Assembly (NCBI GenBank): GCA_036262095.1
Contig: DATAJQ010000010.1
Span: 7,619-71,618, forward strand
Length of the DNA: 64,000 bases
Direction of reading: 5' to 3'
Source: Terrimonas_A sp036262095
GTDB taxonomy: Bacteria > Bacteroidota > Bacteroidia > Chitinophagales > Chitinophagaceae
In this document: in pieces, positions 7,507 to 15,961 of the stretch
Position numbering within the stretch: the first letter of the stretch is position 1
How the letters are laid out: each line of letters opens with the position of its first letter
Made by a program: the position numbers and the translations under genes
The notes under the pieces: model-generated
What the model was told of the DNA's origin: nothing
Seen by the model: the letters and a program-made list of their open reading frames with translations, nothing else
Database searches by the model: none

Positions 7507-8163
7507 TCAAAAGCGATATCCGAGGGACACACCAAAGCCGGTGTTTTTCCAGGAAGTTTCATCATTGGATACTCCATCAATTTTGGGATTGATCTTTACC
7601 AGACCTAACTGCGCATTCAATTGCACAGAGAGATTATTACTCATTTCATAGCCGAATAAAAGATTACCACCGGCATCGATCCTTTTGAAATAAGTGCCAT
7701 AACCTGTAGCCGCTTCTGTCTGTGAAATGGAGTTCTTGAAAGTTATATCCACATCATTGCCGTTATCAGGTTTTATTTTACCTCCAACGCCAAAAGCGAT
7801 GTATGGCCCAATGCCTAATAATACCCGGCCTGTGCCTACTTCCGGCTTGTAAAGAAAGTTGACCGGCACTTCAATATAAGACAGGTTCACTTTAGCGTCT
7901 GATCCCTTGTCCTTTGCTCCTTTCATTGCATACACAACACCAGGTTGCAGATAGAAATCAATACCCACGGGTATTTCAGCATTTACACCAGCCAGAAAAC
8001 CTACTTTCAGCTTGTTGTCCATACTGTTGCCCTGAATATCATCTCCGGTAATGTTCTGGAAATTTACCCCCGCTCTTACTCCAAATGTTGTTTTTGATTG
8101 TGCTGACACGGCAAGGCATAATAATGATCCTGCCGCCAACGCCACTAGTTGTTTTGTTTTCAT
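7507..8163 (-). CDS. Outer-membrane beta-barrel protein (porin family)
   Basis: 218 residues with a cleavable signal peptide (residues 1-21, ending VSAQS). The mature part is a chain of amphipathic beta strands starting TTFGVRAGVNFQNITG and ending with GFGVSLGYRF, where the final Phe is the usual outer-membrane barrel signal. It fits the small eight- to ten-strand barrel family common in Bacteroidota. Its neighbour downstream in the same direction is not close, so it is probably monocistronic. Function is unknown beyond an outer-membrane location. Confidence 0.85.
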   Translation of the reverse strand: MKTKQLVALAAGSLLCLAVSAQSKTTFGVRAGVNFQNITGDDIQGNSMDNKLKVGFLAGVNAEIPVGIDFYLQPGVVYAMKGAKDKGSDAKVNLSYIEVPVNFLYKPEVGTGRVLLGIGPYIAFGVGGKIKPDNGNDVDITFKNSISQTEAATGYGTYFKRIDAGGNLLFGYEMSNNLSVQLNAQLGLVKINPKIDGVSNDETSWKNTGFGVSLGYRF

Positions 8164-8250
8164 AAGTCCTATTTTAGGTTAGCATTATTCGCGTCATCTG
8201 CGCCTATCTACGTTCATTTGCATCACTTGTATCCATTCGCATCATTCGTG

Positions 8251-8922
8251 TTAATTACCGGCTTCCTTCTTCGCATCAGCCTTCATCTTTTCATTAGCTG
8301 TGATCAGGAATTCAACCCGGCGATTTTGTGAACGGCCATTCTCTGTTGAGTTATCATATTTCGGAGCAGACTCTCCAAACCCTTTGGTAGTGACCCTTGC
8401 TGAACTGATATTATGCGAGCGCAGGTAGTTTGCTACTGAAACAGCTCTCCGCTCAGAAAGGCCCATGTTATAGCTATCTGTTCCGGTATCATCTGTATGA
8501 CCCTGTATCTCTATATTGGTATCGGGATATTTATTGAGGATAGTTACCAGCTCATCCAGGCTGCCTTTGGCACTGGCGCCCAGGTCTGATTTATCAAAAC
8601 CGAAAAGGATCTGATTGTTGAATTCAACAACGATACCTTCTTCCACTCTTTCTACTTTGGCACCGGGAACTTCGTTCTTGATCTCTTCAGCTTGCTTATC
8701 CATTTTTCTGCCGATCACAGCGCCGGTTACGCCGCCTACCGTAGCACCCAGGATTGCGCCGAGGGCGGTGTTGCCAGTAGCTTTACCGATCACTGCACCA
8801 ATCGCCGCACCACCACCTGCACCAATCGCTGCTCCTTTTTGGGTCTTGTTCATATTTTTGCAACTACTCATGACTATTGCAAAGGCCAGTATACCTGCAG
8901 TCAATTTTTTAGCGTATATCAT
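8251..8922 (-). CDS. OmpA-family lipoprotein with glycine zipper
   Basis: 223 residues. A lipoprotein signal ends at Cys21 (IVMSSC). Residues about 30-72 are a Gly/Ala-rich zipper (GAAIGAGGGAAIGAVIG...GAVIGRKMD) that may insert in a membrane or self-associate. The C-terminal OmpA domain (about 105-210) carries the peptidoglycan-binding signature IEIQGHTDDTGTD...LSERRAVSVANYL and ENGRSQNRRVEFLI. Architecture matches YiaD-like proteins that tie the outer membrane to peptidoglycan. Confidence 0.92.
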   Translation of the reverse strand: MIYAKKLTAGILAFAIVMSSCKNMNKTQKGAAIGAGGGAAIGAVIGKATGNTALGAILGATVGGVTGAVIGRKMDKQAEEIKNEVPGAKVERVEEGIVVEFNNQILFGFDKSDLGASAKGSLDELVTILNKYPDTNIEIQGHTDDTGTDSYNMGLSERRAVSVANYLRSHNISSARVTTKGFGESAPKYDNSTENGRSQNRRVEFLITANEKMKADAKKEAGN

Positions 8923-9075
8923 ATTTTAGTTTTTAGTTTACTGCGTGTTAATTCCAAACTTCATACCATAAGTTTTTGTTGCCGGTAAACTCTTAAAAAT
9001 TAAGGTGATAAAGGCAAAATGGCAGAACTTAATGTCACGAATTTGGGTGGATGAGGAAAGGATTTCCGCTAAAGG

Positions 9076-10344
9076 TCAAAAAATACCAAGAGCCTGCCGG
9101 ATTGCCGCAGCCTTTAACAGGCATTCCTCCCATTCGTTTTCCGGATCACTGTAGAATGTAATAGCAGAACCGGCCTGAAAAGATAAATACTTCGCTGTTG
9201 CATTGTAGAGTATACTTCGTATAACTACGTTGAAATCAAAGTCGCCTTCAGGCGATATATAACCGATGGCACCAGAGTACACCCCGCGCTTTGTTTTTTC
9301 ATACTGCTCTATCAGTTCCATTACCCTTTTCTTAGGCGCACCCGTCATGGAGCCCATCGGAAAACTTGCTTTGACGATATCGGCAAACGATACATCTTTT
9401 TTAAGCTCTCCACTCACTGTAGAGATCATTTGATGTACCTGTGGAAATGAATAGATACCATATAACTCATCCACCTTCACGCTCCCTTCTTCACAGATCT
9501 TTGCCAGATCATTCCTGACGAGATCAACCACCATTACATTTTCAGATCTGTCCTTGGGATTGTTGAAGAGGTCCTGCCTGATCTTTTTATCACCCGCTTC
9601 ATCATCCAGCATGCGCTTAGCCGTTCCTTTTATCGGTTGTGATAAAATTCTTCCCCCTTCTTTTTTTATGAACCGCTCCGGGCTTGCACAGATCAGCCAT
9701 TTATCGTGCTGCCGGTAAAATGCAGAAAAAGGATTGGGAGATACCTCACTGAGATGCCTGTACACCTGCAAGGGATCAATCACTGCACCGGTTGAATAAA
9801 ACTCCTGGCAAAAATTGATCTCATAACAATCCCCGCGCAGGATATGCTGCTGCAGTTTCCGGATAATAGAAAGATATTCTTCCCGCGTAACCCGCTGCTT
9901 TATCGCAGTAAGTGATCCAGGACCTGCAACCGCTGTCGCAGGTCTTGCCTGTATATCATTGTATACGGTTAAAGGATCAGCAGCTTCAATCACCAGTGCT
10001 GTTTCATTCAACCGTATTACGATGGCCGGTTCAAAAAAAGAAAGATCAGGAAACCCTATCTGATCGGGAAGAGAGGAAGAAAGATTTTCCAGGCCGTTTT
10101 TCAGATCATATCCCAGGTGGCCAAACAACCAGCGGGAGTTTTTATTGGTAAACCGTTCCAGTTGTTCCAAAAAATCATTGCCGGAAATATCCAGCCTGTC
10201 TTTTACACCTGCTGCCAGCAGGCATTCCTCTGTATGCGGCCCAATTTGGTACTGATGATTATCCAAAAAACAAAAAGTGCCGAACTGTTGTACCCAGTTC
10301 AACACCTTTTCTTTTATCTGCCGGAAATCATTTACCGGAAATAT
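9076..10344 (-). CDS. pabB: Aminodeoxychorismate synthase component I (PabB-like), apparent ATA start
   Basis: Chorismate-using enzyme that makes 4-amino-4-deoxychorismate for folate. Key motifs: PIKGTAKR with the Lys typical of PabB instead of the Ala of TrpE, DRSENVMVVDLVRNDLAKI, and SFPMGSMTGAPKKRV. The first standard start is GTG at 10305, but the frame upstream codes for FPVNDFRQIKEKVLNWVQQF, which looks like the true family N-terminus. Between that and the stop of the upstream gene (10390) there is no ATG, GTG or TTG; ATA at 10344 or ATT at 10359-10365 are the only candidates. 422 residues from ATA. It follows the acidic-protein gene and may share its transcript. Confidence 0.85.
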   Translation of the reverse strand: MFPVNDFRQIKEKVLNWVQQFGTFCFLDNHQYQIGPHTEECLLAAGVKDRLDISGNDFLEQLERFTNKNSRWLFGHLGYDLKNGLENLSSSLPDQIGFPDLSFFEPAIVIRLNETALVIEAADPLTVYNDIQARPATAVAGPGSLTAIKQRVTREEYLSIIRKLQQHILRGDCYEINFCQEFYSTGAVIDPLQVYRHLSEVSPNPFSAFYRQHDKWLICASPERFIKKEGGRILSQPIKGTAKRMLDDEAGDKKIRQDLFNNPKDRSENVMVVDLVRNDLAKICEEGSVKVDELYGIYSFPQVHQMISTVSGELKKDVSFADIVKASFPMGSMTGAPKKRVMELIEQYEKTKRGVYSGAIGYISPEGDFDFNVVIRSILYNATAKYLSFQAGSAITFYSDPENEWEECLLKAAAIRQALGIF

Positions 10345-10389
10345 AGTGCTAGTTGGAATAATAATTACAAATGAAGGGGTGTTAATGAA

Positions 10390-10842
10390 TCAATAGTCGT
10401 CTTCTTCGTCGCCGAAATCATCATTGTCATTGAACATATCCTTGAATTCGTCATCCATTTTGAAATCGTCGTCATCATCGGCTGCTTTTTTGCCGCCAGA
10501 GCCGGTTTTTTTGCCTTTGGATTTGGGCACGTCGAATTCATCGAAGTCAGGATCCCAATTATCTTCTTCTTCTACTTTGTCCCAATCATCCACTTCATCA
10601 TCCATATCATCATCGTCGTCGTCATCATCGTCATCCTCGTCTTTTTTCTTCTTGGAAGACGCAGCAGTTTTAGCTCCTTTCTTTGCAGGGGCTTCATCAA
10701 ATTCTTCATCCAGCTCATCATCATCGTCATCTTCCTCTTCCTGTTTCTTAGGTTTGGGAGATGGTTTTTTTGCGGATGCTTTTTCGGAATCGCTGTTCGC
10801 TTTTCCAGGAACTTTCTTTTCCTTGTCGGATTTTGATGCCAT
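10390..10842 (-). CDS. Extremely acidic low-complexity protein
   Basis: 150 residues, mostly Asp, Glu, Lys and Ser. It begins with a Lys-rich segment (KSDKEKKVPGK, KKPSPKPKKQ), then has repeated runs of Asp and Glu broken by short Lys-rich patches (SKKKKDED, KSKGKKTG), and ends in an acidic tail DFGDEEDDY. No signal peptide or globular domain is visible, so it is predicted to be disordered and cytoplasmic. It stands between purA and pabB on the same strand. A nucleic-acid-mimic, chaperone-like or RNA polymerase-associated role is imaginable, but none can be assigned. The long ORF on the other strand is only its Ser-rich shadow. Confidence 0.7.
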   Translation of the reverse strand: MASKSDKEKKVPGKANSDSEKASAKKPSPKPKKQEEEDDDDDELDEEFDEAPAKKGAKTAASSKKKKDEDDDDDDDDDDMDDEVDDWDKVEEEDNWDPDFDEFDVPKSKGKKTGSGGKKAADDDDDFKMDDEFKDMFNDNDDFGDEEDDY

Positions 10843-10923
10843 ATCAAACTAGGGTTATGGGTGTAAAATTTCAGCGAAGTTTTTAATTCGCCAAATTTTT
10901 AAAATACTTTTTTCCTGCTTTTT

Positions 10924-12189
10924 TTAGTCTACCGAAATGATCTGATCGCGGCCCGGCCCATTTGAAATGTAGCGGACTTTTACGCCCAGATATTCATTAA
11001 TAAAAGATACATAACTCTTCATGGTTTCAGGCAATTCTGCCGCTGATTTCGCTGCACTGCTGGGGATGTCCCAACCCGGGAATTTCTTATATGTTGGCGT
11101 CACTGCCAGCCTGTCTATCCGGAACGGAATTTCCTGGCGTTCTTTTCCATCAATATTATAACTGGTGCAAACCTGTAATTCTTTAAAAGCATCGAGCACA
11201 TCGGCCTTGGTCATTACAATTTTTGTAACACCATTCACCATGCAGGCAAACCGGAGTGCTACCAGGTCAATCCAACCGCAACGGCGCGGACGGCCTGTAG
11301 TGGCGCCAAATTCGTTCCCTATCCTTCTCAGTTCCTCTCCTGTTGCATCTTCCAGCTCAGTAGGGAAAGGACCACTGCCCACCCTGGTACAATAAGCCTT
11401 GGTAACGCCGATCACTTCCCTGATCGTTTGCGGAGCCACACCCAAACCGCTGCATACGCCTGCGGAAATGGTGTTGGATGAAGTTACGAATGGGAAAGTA
11501 CCAAAATCAATGTCCAGCATGCTTCCCTGCGCACCTTCAGCCAGAACTTTCTTACCTGCACGCAATTGCTCATTGATAAAATATTCTCCATTCACAATAT
11601 TCAATTGCTTCAGGAATTCCACTGCTTCAAAAAACTCTTCTTCCCATCCGGAAATATCTTCCGTGAAATTATAGTTGTCGAGCAATTTCTGATGTTTTAA
11701 CCGAAGGCGGATATAAGAAGTTGTGAAATTTTTATCCAACAGATCGCCTACACGCAAACCATTCCGTCCGGTTTTATCCATATAAGCCGGGCTGATGCCT
11801 TTCAGGGTTGAGCCTATTTTCTGAGAGCCTTTGGAGATCTCTGCTGCTTTATCCAATGCACGGTGTGTTGGCAGAATGAGGTGAGTGCGTTCTGATATAA
11901 AAAGATTTTTACGAAGATCAACTCCGAAAGAGGCTACTGTATCGCATTCTCTTTTTAAGGTCACCGGGTCAAGCACCACACCGTTACCGATCAGGTTGAG
12001 CTTATTCGGATGGAATACACCGGAAGGTATCTGGTGCAGCACCACTTTTTTGTCGCCGATATAAAGAGTATGGCCGGCATTGGGTCCTCCCTGGAACCTG
12101 GCTACTACATCATAGTCCTTTGCGAAATAATCCACGATCTTTCCTTTTCCTTCATCGCCCCATTGGAGGCCAAGTAAAACGTCTACCAT
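10924..12189 (-). CDS. purA: Adenylosuccinate synthetase
   Basis: 421 residues, full length. Joins IMP and aspartate with GTP to form adenylosuccinate, the first step from IMP to AMP. The N-terminus carries the P-loop GDEGKGKIVD and RFQGGPNAGHTL, and further motifs are GAQGSMLDIDFGTFPFVTSSN, VGSGPFPTE and TTGRPRRCGW. The ATG start at 12189 gives the typical N-terminus. The downstream gene on the same strand is the acidic protein, 81 bases away. Confidence 0.98.
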   Translation of the reverse strand: MVDVLLGLQWGDEGKGKIVDYFAKDYDVVARFQGGPNAGHTLYIGDKKVVLHQIPSGVFHPNKLNLIGNGVVLDPVTLKRECDTVASFGVDLRKNLFISERTHLILPTHRALDKAAEISKGSQKIGSTLKGISPAYMDKTGRNGLRVGDLLDKNFTTSYIRLRLKHQKLLDNYNFTEDISGWEEEFFEAVEFLKQLNIVNGEYFINEQLRAGKKVLAEGAQGSMLDIDFGTFPFVTSSNTISAGVCSGLGVAPQTIREVIGVTKAYCTRVGSGPFPTELEDATGEELRRIGNEFGATTGRPRRCGWIDLVALRFACMVNGVTKIVMTKADVLDAFKELQVCTSYNIDGKERQEIPFRIDRLAVTPTYKKFPGWDIPSSAAKSAAELPETMKSYVSFINEYLGVKVRYISNGPGRDQIISVD

Positions 12190-12292
12190 AAAATTGGATG
12201 GTTATATTAAAATCTTTAACTGCTTTTTTATGTAAGTCGCGGTTCCCACCTGCAACCTGGTTAGCCGGCGCAAAAATAAGCCCTCAGCAAAG

Positions 12293-12316
12293 AGCCACCG
12301 AATAAATCCGGTGGCT
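12293..12316. terminator. Hairpin between purA and the SprB-repeat gene
   Basis: AGCCACCG (12293-12300) pairs with CGGTGGCT (12309-12316). The T-tract lies on the plus-strand side (12321-12329), whereas the gene that would need it runs on the minus strand, where only a weaker CTTATTTTTG follows. It is probably the 3' end of the large cargo gene, but the direction is not certain. Confidence 0.5.
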
Positions 12317-12351
12317 AATTATTTTTTTTATGCCCAAAGGGTCATAATTTA

Positions 12352-15300
12352 TTAACGTATAAGGGTAACAGTGCCTTTTTTCGTGATTTTCCGGCCATCA
12401 TGCGTAATGGCTTCTACCATCCAGGTGTATACCCCGCCGGGCTGATCCAGCCCCGCCAGTTTGCCATCCCAGCCCTGCTGTAAAGTGGTAGTAAAATACA
12501 TCATCTGCCCCCACCGGTTAAACACCCGGAAATATTTCAGCTCCCTGATCCCGACCGGAAAAGGAATAAACACATCATTTTTTCCATCCCTGTTTGGCGA
12601 AAAAGCATTTGCAACATAAATATCCGGCCCTTTATACACTCTCACAATGGCCTGACCTTCCCCTTTGCAGCCCGCAGCCGTGCTTGCTTCCACCTCATAC
12701 CGGATAATAGCCCCGTCAGCCGAAGGTGCTGTTACTACAGGATCTGCAATAAATGGGTTGCTGAGACCAGCAGCCGGCGTCCAGGTATAATTGCTGGCAA
12801 TGGAAGATGCGACCACCTGAAACCTGTCGCCGGCATACACCACCGTATCCGCAGGCGATACCTTTATTTGAATAGGAGGTATTACCGTGATCGTAATTTC
12901 ATCTGGTATTAAAGAAGAGCAATTATTGATATCGGTCACGGTGAGTGAATAAGTGACCGTCCTGTCTGGCTGCAAAACCTGCGGACTGCTGTTGAACGGA
13001 TCAGAAAGGAACCGTTGCGGTGTCCATTCATATCTCACACCGCCACTGGCCCCCAACTGATAATTCTGACCGAAACATATTTCTCCATCGGGCCCTGCAT
13101 TGGGAACAGGCGCGGATAGCACCTGCACATTCACTTCATCCTGTGCTGTGCAAACACCTAATCCCATGGTAACACGGAATATTGTAGTAACCGCAGGATG
13201 CACTACCGGGTCTGCTATACCAGGATCATTGATCACACCGGGCTGAGCAGGCGTCCAATTAAAGCTGGTTGCATTGGTTATTACCTGCAAACGGGTACTG
13301 CTGCCTTCACAGATAGGCACGGGATCAGCAACCGGTGTAAAGCTCAGGTTATTTGTTAATCCTACAGCCACGTCCGTAACAGTAAAGAGGCAACCGTTCA
13401 CATCTTTTACCGTAATAGTGTATGTACCCGATAGCACCTTCAATACATTGGACGATTGAAAAGCTCCACCGCTGCTGTATTGATAATTTCCCGAACCGCC
13501 TGCAGCTGTTACCGTGATAGTACCATCGGCACCACCATCGCAGGTGGCATTGGTAGTGCCGCTTATTGCAGCAGATAAAGCAACAGGTGCGGTCACTGTT
13601 ATATTGTCGTAAAAAGCATCGCAGTTTTTTGCATCCATCACTCTCACTGAATAAGCACCTGCACCTACTTTAAATGTATTGGATGATTGAAAAGTTCCTC
13701 CATCAAGGCTATAGGTGTACGGCGGGTTCCCGCCAGTCGGATTCACCGTGATCATTCCATTATTATCACCACTGCAAAGCGGAGCTTGCACGATGGGAGG
13801 CGGGATTGCCAATGCCTCTGGCTGTGTTACAGAGATAGTCAGGTCAGTAGTACATCCAGCATTATCTTTTACAGTAACAAAATATTCACCTGCATTAAGT
13901 CCACCTACAATCAGTACATCAGTGGTAATGGTCATCGTAGAGGTCAGAGGGCCGGTTATAGATATCGTGTAAGGTGCTGTACCGTTTGCTATGCTTATTA
14001 TCAGCACTCCATCCCTTGCACCCAAACAGGAAGCTGGGTTTGATTTAGAATTAACAATCAGTCCTGCTCCTGCTGTTATCGTGGCTGTAAGTGGCGGGGA
14101 AGTGCAGGCGCTTTCTTTTATCAGCACAGAATAATTCCCGGAACCAAGATCATTGAATGTATTCCCGGCCTGCCAGGTTTGTCCATTATCAATGGAATAC
14201 TGGTATGGCCCGCTTCCACTGGTAGGCGTAACGGTAATTGATCCATTATTAACACCCGGGCAGGCAGTGTTTGTTGCAGTCAGAGTGCCGGTAAGCATAC
14301 CGGTCCCGGCCGGGATCACCGGAACGGTTACAAGAGCTTCGCAGGTAGGGCTGGTCCAGACCCTGATCTGGTGAGGTCCACCGGCAGACAGGCCAGTGAT
14401 CATATTGGTGGCCGGGTTTCCGTCGATCGAATAATTGTATGGCCCGCCCCCTGCCGGCGGAGTAAGCACAATGCTCGCATTCTGCGCACCAGCACAACTG
14501 GGAGGGTTGACGATATACGACACATCAAAACTGCCGGTGGAAAACACTTCGATATTGTCGATCGTCCGGCTGCATGAACCTGCTCCTGTAGCAGTGATGC
14601 TGTAAATGCCCGGAGCAAGATCATTAAATGTAGCCGAAGGATCAGGACTGTTGATGGTAATTGCTCCGGGATTTAACTGATATGTATAAGGCCCTGCTGC
14701 TCCTGCTGCAATATTTGCCGTAATACTTCCTGAAGCAACTGCACAACTACTCTTCACGGTAGTAACAGAAAGCGGCAACACACCTTTATTGATAGTAATT
14801 GTATCATTAATGATGATTGGAGTAACAGGATCACAGATAGAAGAATAAGTGGTGCGGATGATATATTTTTCTGAATTTCCTGAAGGGCATTTATCCGAAA
14901 AATTGATGTCTTTAAACCCCGGCGTAGTTTCTGCAGCAGTGGCTGTTTCAATCACTTGTCCTGAAGTATAATTTACCAGTTCCGCTTTAACAAACCTTGA
15001 AGTGTTGCCGGAGGGAATGAAACGGTATGCTTCTTTTTGTGCAGTCCACATTGTACTGTTCTTACCAGGAGCCGCTACTCCTTTATCCCTGTCCCAGTTT
15101 TGTATTCCGAGAATAGCATTGCCCTTGCTGCCATCAAAACAGATCTTTTGTTCTATGTATACATCAATTACAGAAGTAGCTTCATTGACAACGATCTGAA
15201 ATGTGGCCGGTGTGGTCATACTGCAGGCAAGATTGTTATACACGCCCACTTTGTTCCAGCTTGCAATAAACCGGCGGAATGGAGCAACCCCTTCAAAGCG

Positions 15301-15846
15301 CCATTCGATTTTCATATCAGCCGGACTGTCTTTTGGTTTCAGATCTGAAAAAGCAGCCATGATAGCCGAGCGGGGATAATAAGGCAATTGCTTGTCTCCC
15401 GCGGCTACAGCACAAGGGATACCCGTACCAGCACCTGGTATGGGAGGAACAATGGCGTATCCATTAAAACAATTGGCATTGCTTGCATCAAATGTTATCA
15501 ATCCGTTTGACCCTACAACTACCTGGTTAAAGGTTTGTCCATAAAAGCAGATCGGGAAAGGCAGGTTGATCGCATTGCTGTATATATCATCTTCATACAG
15601 CCCTGCCAATTCATTGCCGCTGGCTGTGGTAAAAGCAAAGGGTTTGAAGGGAATGGATACCACCTGGTAATCCTCGCTCGTTTTCAGGTGTGGTACTTTA
15701 AACTTTAATGAAGCACAGGCCTGACCACAATGAAGATTGATCACAGAATCATTGATACCCGTAAAGTTTTCCTGCGCAGATACCAATACGCTCATACCCA
15801 TACAAAAACTCCATAGCAATAAGAGTTTTCGTTTGGCGTGCTTCAT
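12352..15846 (-). CDS. Giant SprB-repeat protein with T9SS type B C-terminal domain
   Basis: 1164 residues, with an N-terminal signal peptide (ending SVLVSAQ). A first region of about 330 residues contains a jelly-roll-like segment (SNAINLPFPICFYGQTF, VVGSNGLITFDASN) of the kind seen in surface proteins. Six SprB-type repeats follow (about 365-830), each built as CxGxxNGSITVxPxGGxGPYxYSIDGG...LxxGxYxVxVxDxxGC. After two more Ig-like segments the C-terminal 90 residues (NAFSPNRDGKNDVF, FNRWGQ, GWDGK, GGVYTW, KGTVTLIR) form the CHU_C type B sorting domain. It is therefore an adhesin-like T9SS cargo, displayed or released at the cell surface and possibly linked to gliding. Confidence 0.9.
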   Translation of the reverse strand: MKHAKRKLLLLWSFCMGMSVLVSAQENFTGINDSVINLHCGQACASLKFKVPHLKTSEDYQVVSIPFKPFAFTTASGNELAGLYEDDIYSNAINLPFPICFYGQTFNQVVVGSNGLITFDASNANCFNGYAIVPPIPGAGTGIPCAVAAGDKQLPYYPRSAIMAAFSDLKPKDSPADMKIEWRFEGVAPFRRFIASWNKVGVYNNLACSMTTPATFQIVVNEATSVIDVYIEQKICFDGSKGNAILGIQNWDRDKGVAAPGKNSTMWTAQKEAYRFIPSGNTSRFVKAELVNYTSGQVIETATAAETTPGFKDINFSDKCPSGNSEKYIIRTTYSSICDPVTPIIINDTITINKGVLPLSVTTVKSSCAVASGSITANIAAGAAGPYTYQLNPGAITINSPDPSATFNDLAPGIYSITATGAGSCSRTIDNIEVFSTGSFDVSYIVNPPSCAGAQNASIVLTPPAGGGPYNYSIDGNPATNMITGLSAGGPHQIRVWTSPTCEALVTVPVIPAGTGMLTGTLTATNTACPGVNNGSITVTPTSGSGPYQYSIDNGQTWQAGNTFNDLGSGNYSVLIKESACTSPPLTATITAGAGLIVNSKSNPASCLGARDGVLIISIANGTAPYTISITGPLTSTMTITTDVLIVGGLNAGEYFVTVKDNAGCTTDLTISVTQPEALAIPPPIVQAPLCSGDNNGMITVNPTGGNPPYTYSLDGGTFQSSNTFKVGAGAYSVRVMDAKNCDAFYDNITVTAPVALSAAISGTTNATCDGGADGTITVTAAGGSGNYQYSSGGAFQSSNVLKVLSGTYTITVKDVNGCLFTVTDVAVGLTNNLSFTPVADPVPICEGSSTRLQVITNATSFNWTPAQPGVINDPGIADPVVHPAVTTIFRVTMGLGVCTAQDEVNVQVLSAPVPNAGPDGEICFGQNYQLGASGGVRYEWTPQRFLSDPFNSSPQVLQPDRTVTYSLTVTDINNCSSLIPDEITITVIPPIQIKVSPADTVVYAGDRFQVVASSIASNYTWTPAAGLSNPFIADPVVTAPSADGAIIRYEVEASTAAGCKGEGQAIVRVYKGPDIYVANAFSPNRDGKNDVFIPFPVGIRELKYFRVFNRWGQMMYFTTTLQQGWDGKLAGLDQPGGVYTWMVEAITHDGRKITKKGTVTLIR

Positions 15847-15961
15847 GGTGGTGTGTAGTTTGTATTGATACGGGAATCAGCTCAACAAGATATAATAAAA
15901 TATCTTCCCTGCAATAGGCACATGCTTGCTGTCCCTGTATTGGGGGAACAGGAAATCGCAG

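Noticed and set aside
10424..10852. 142-codon Ser-rich plus-strand ORF
   Set aside because: It is the complement of the Asp-rich repeats in the acidic protein; codon bias alone creates the open frame.
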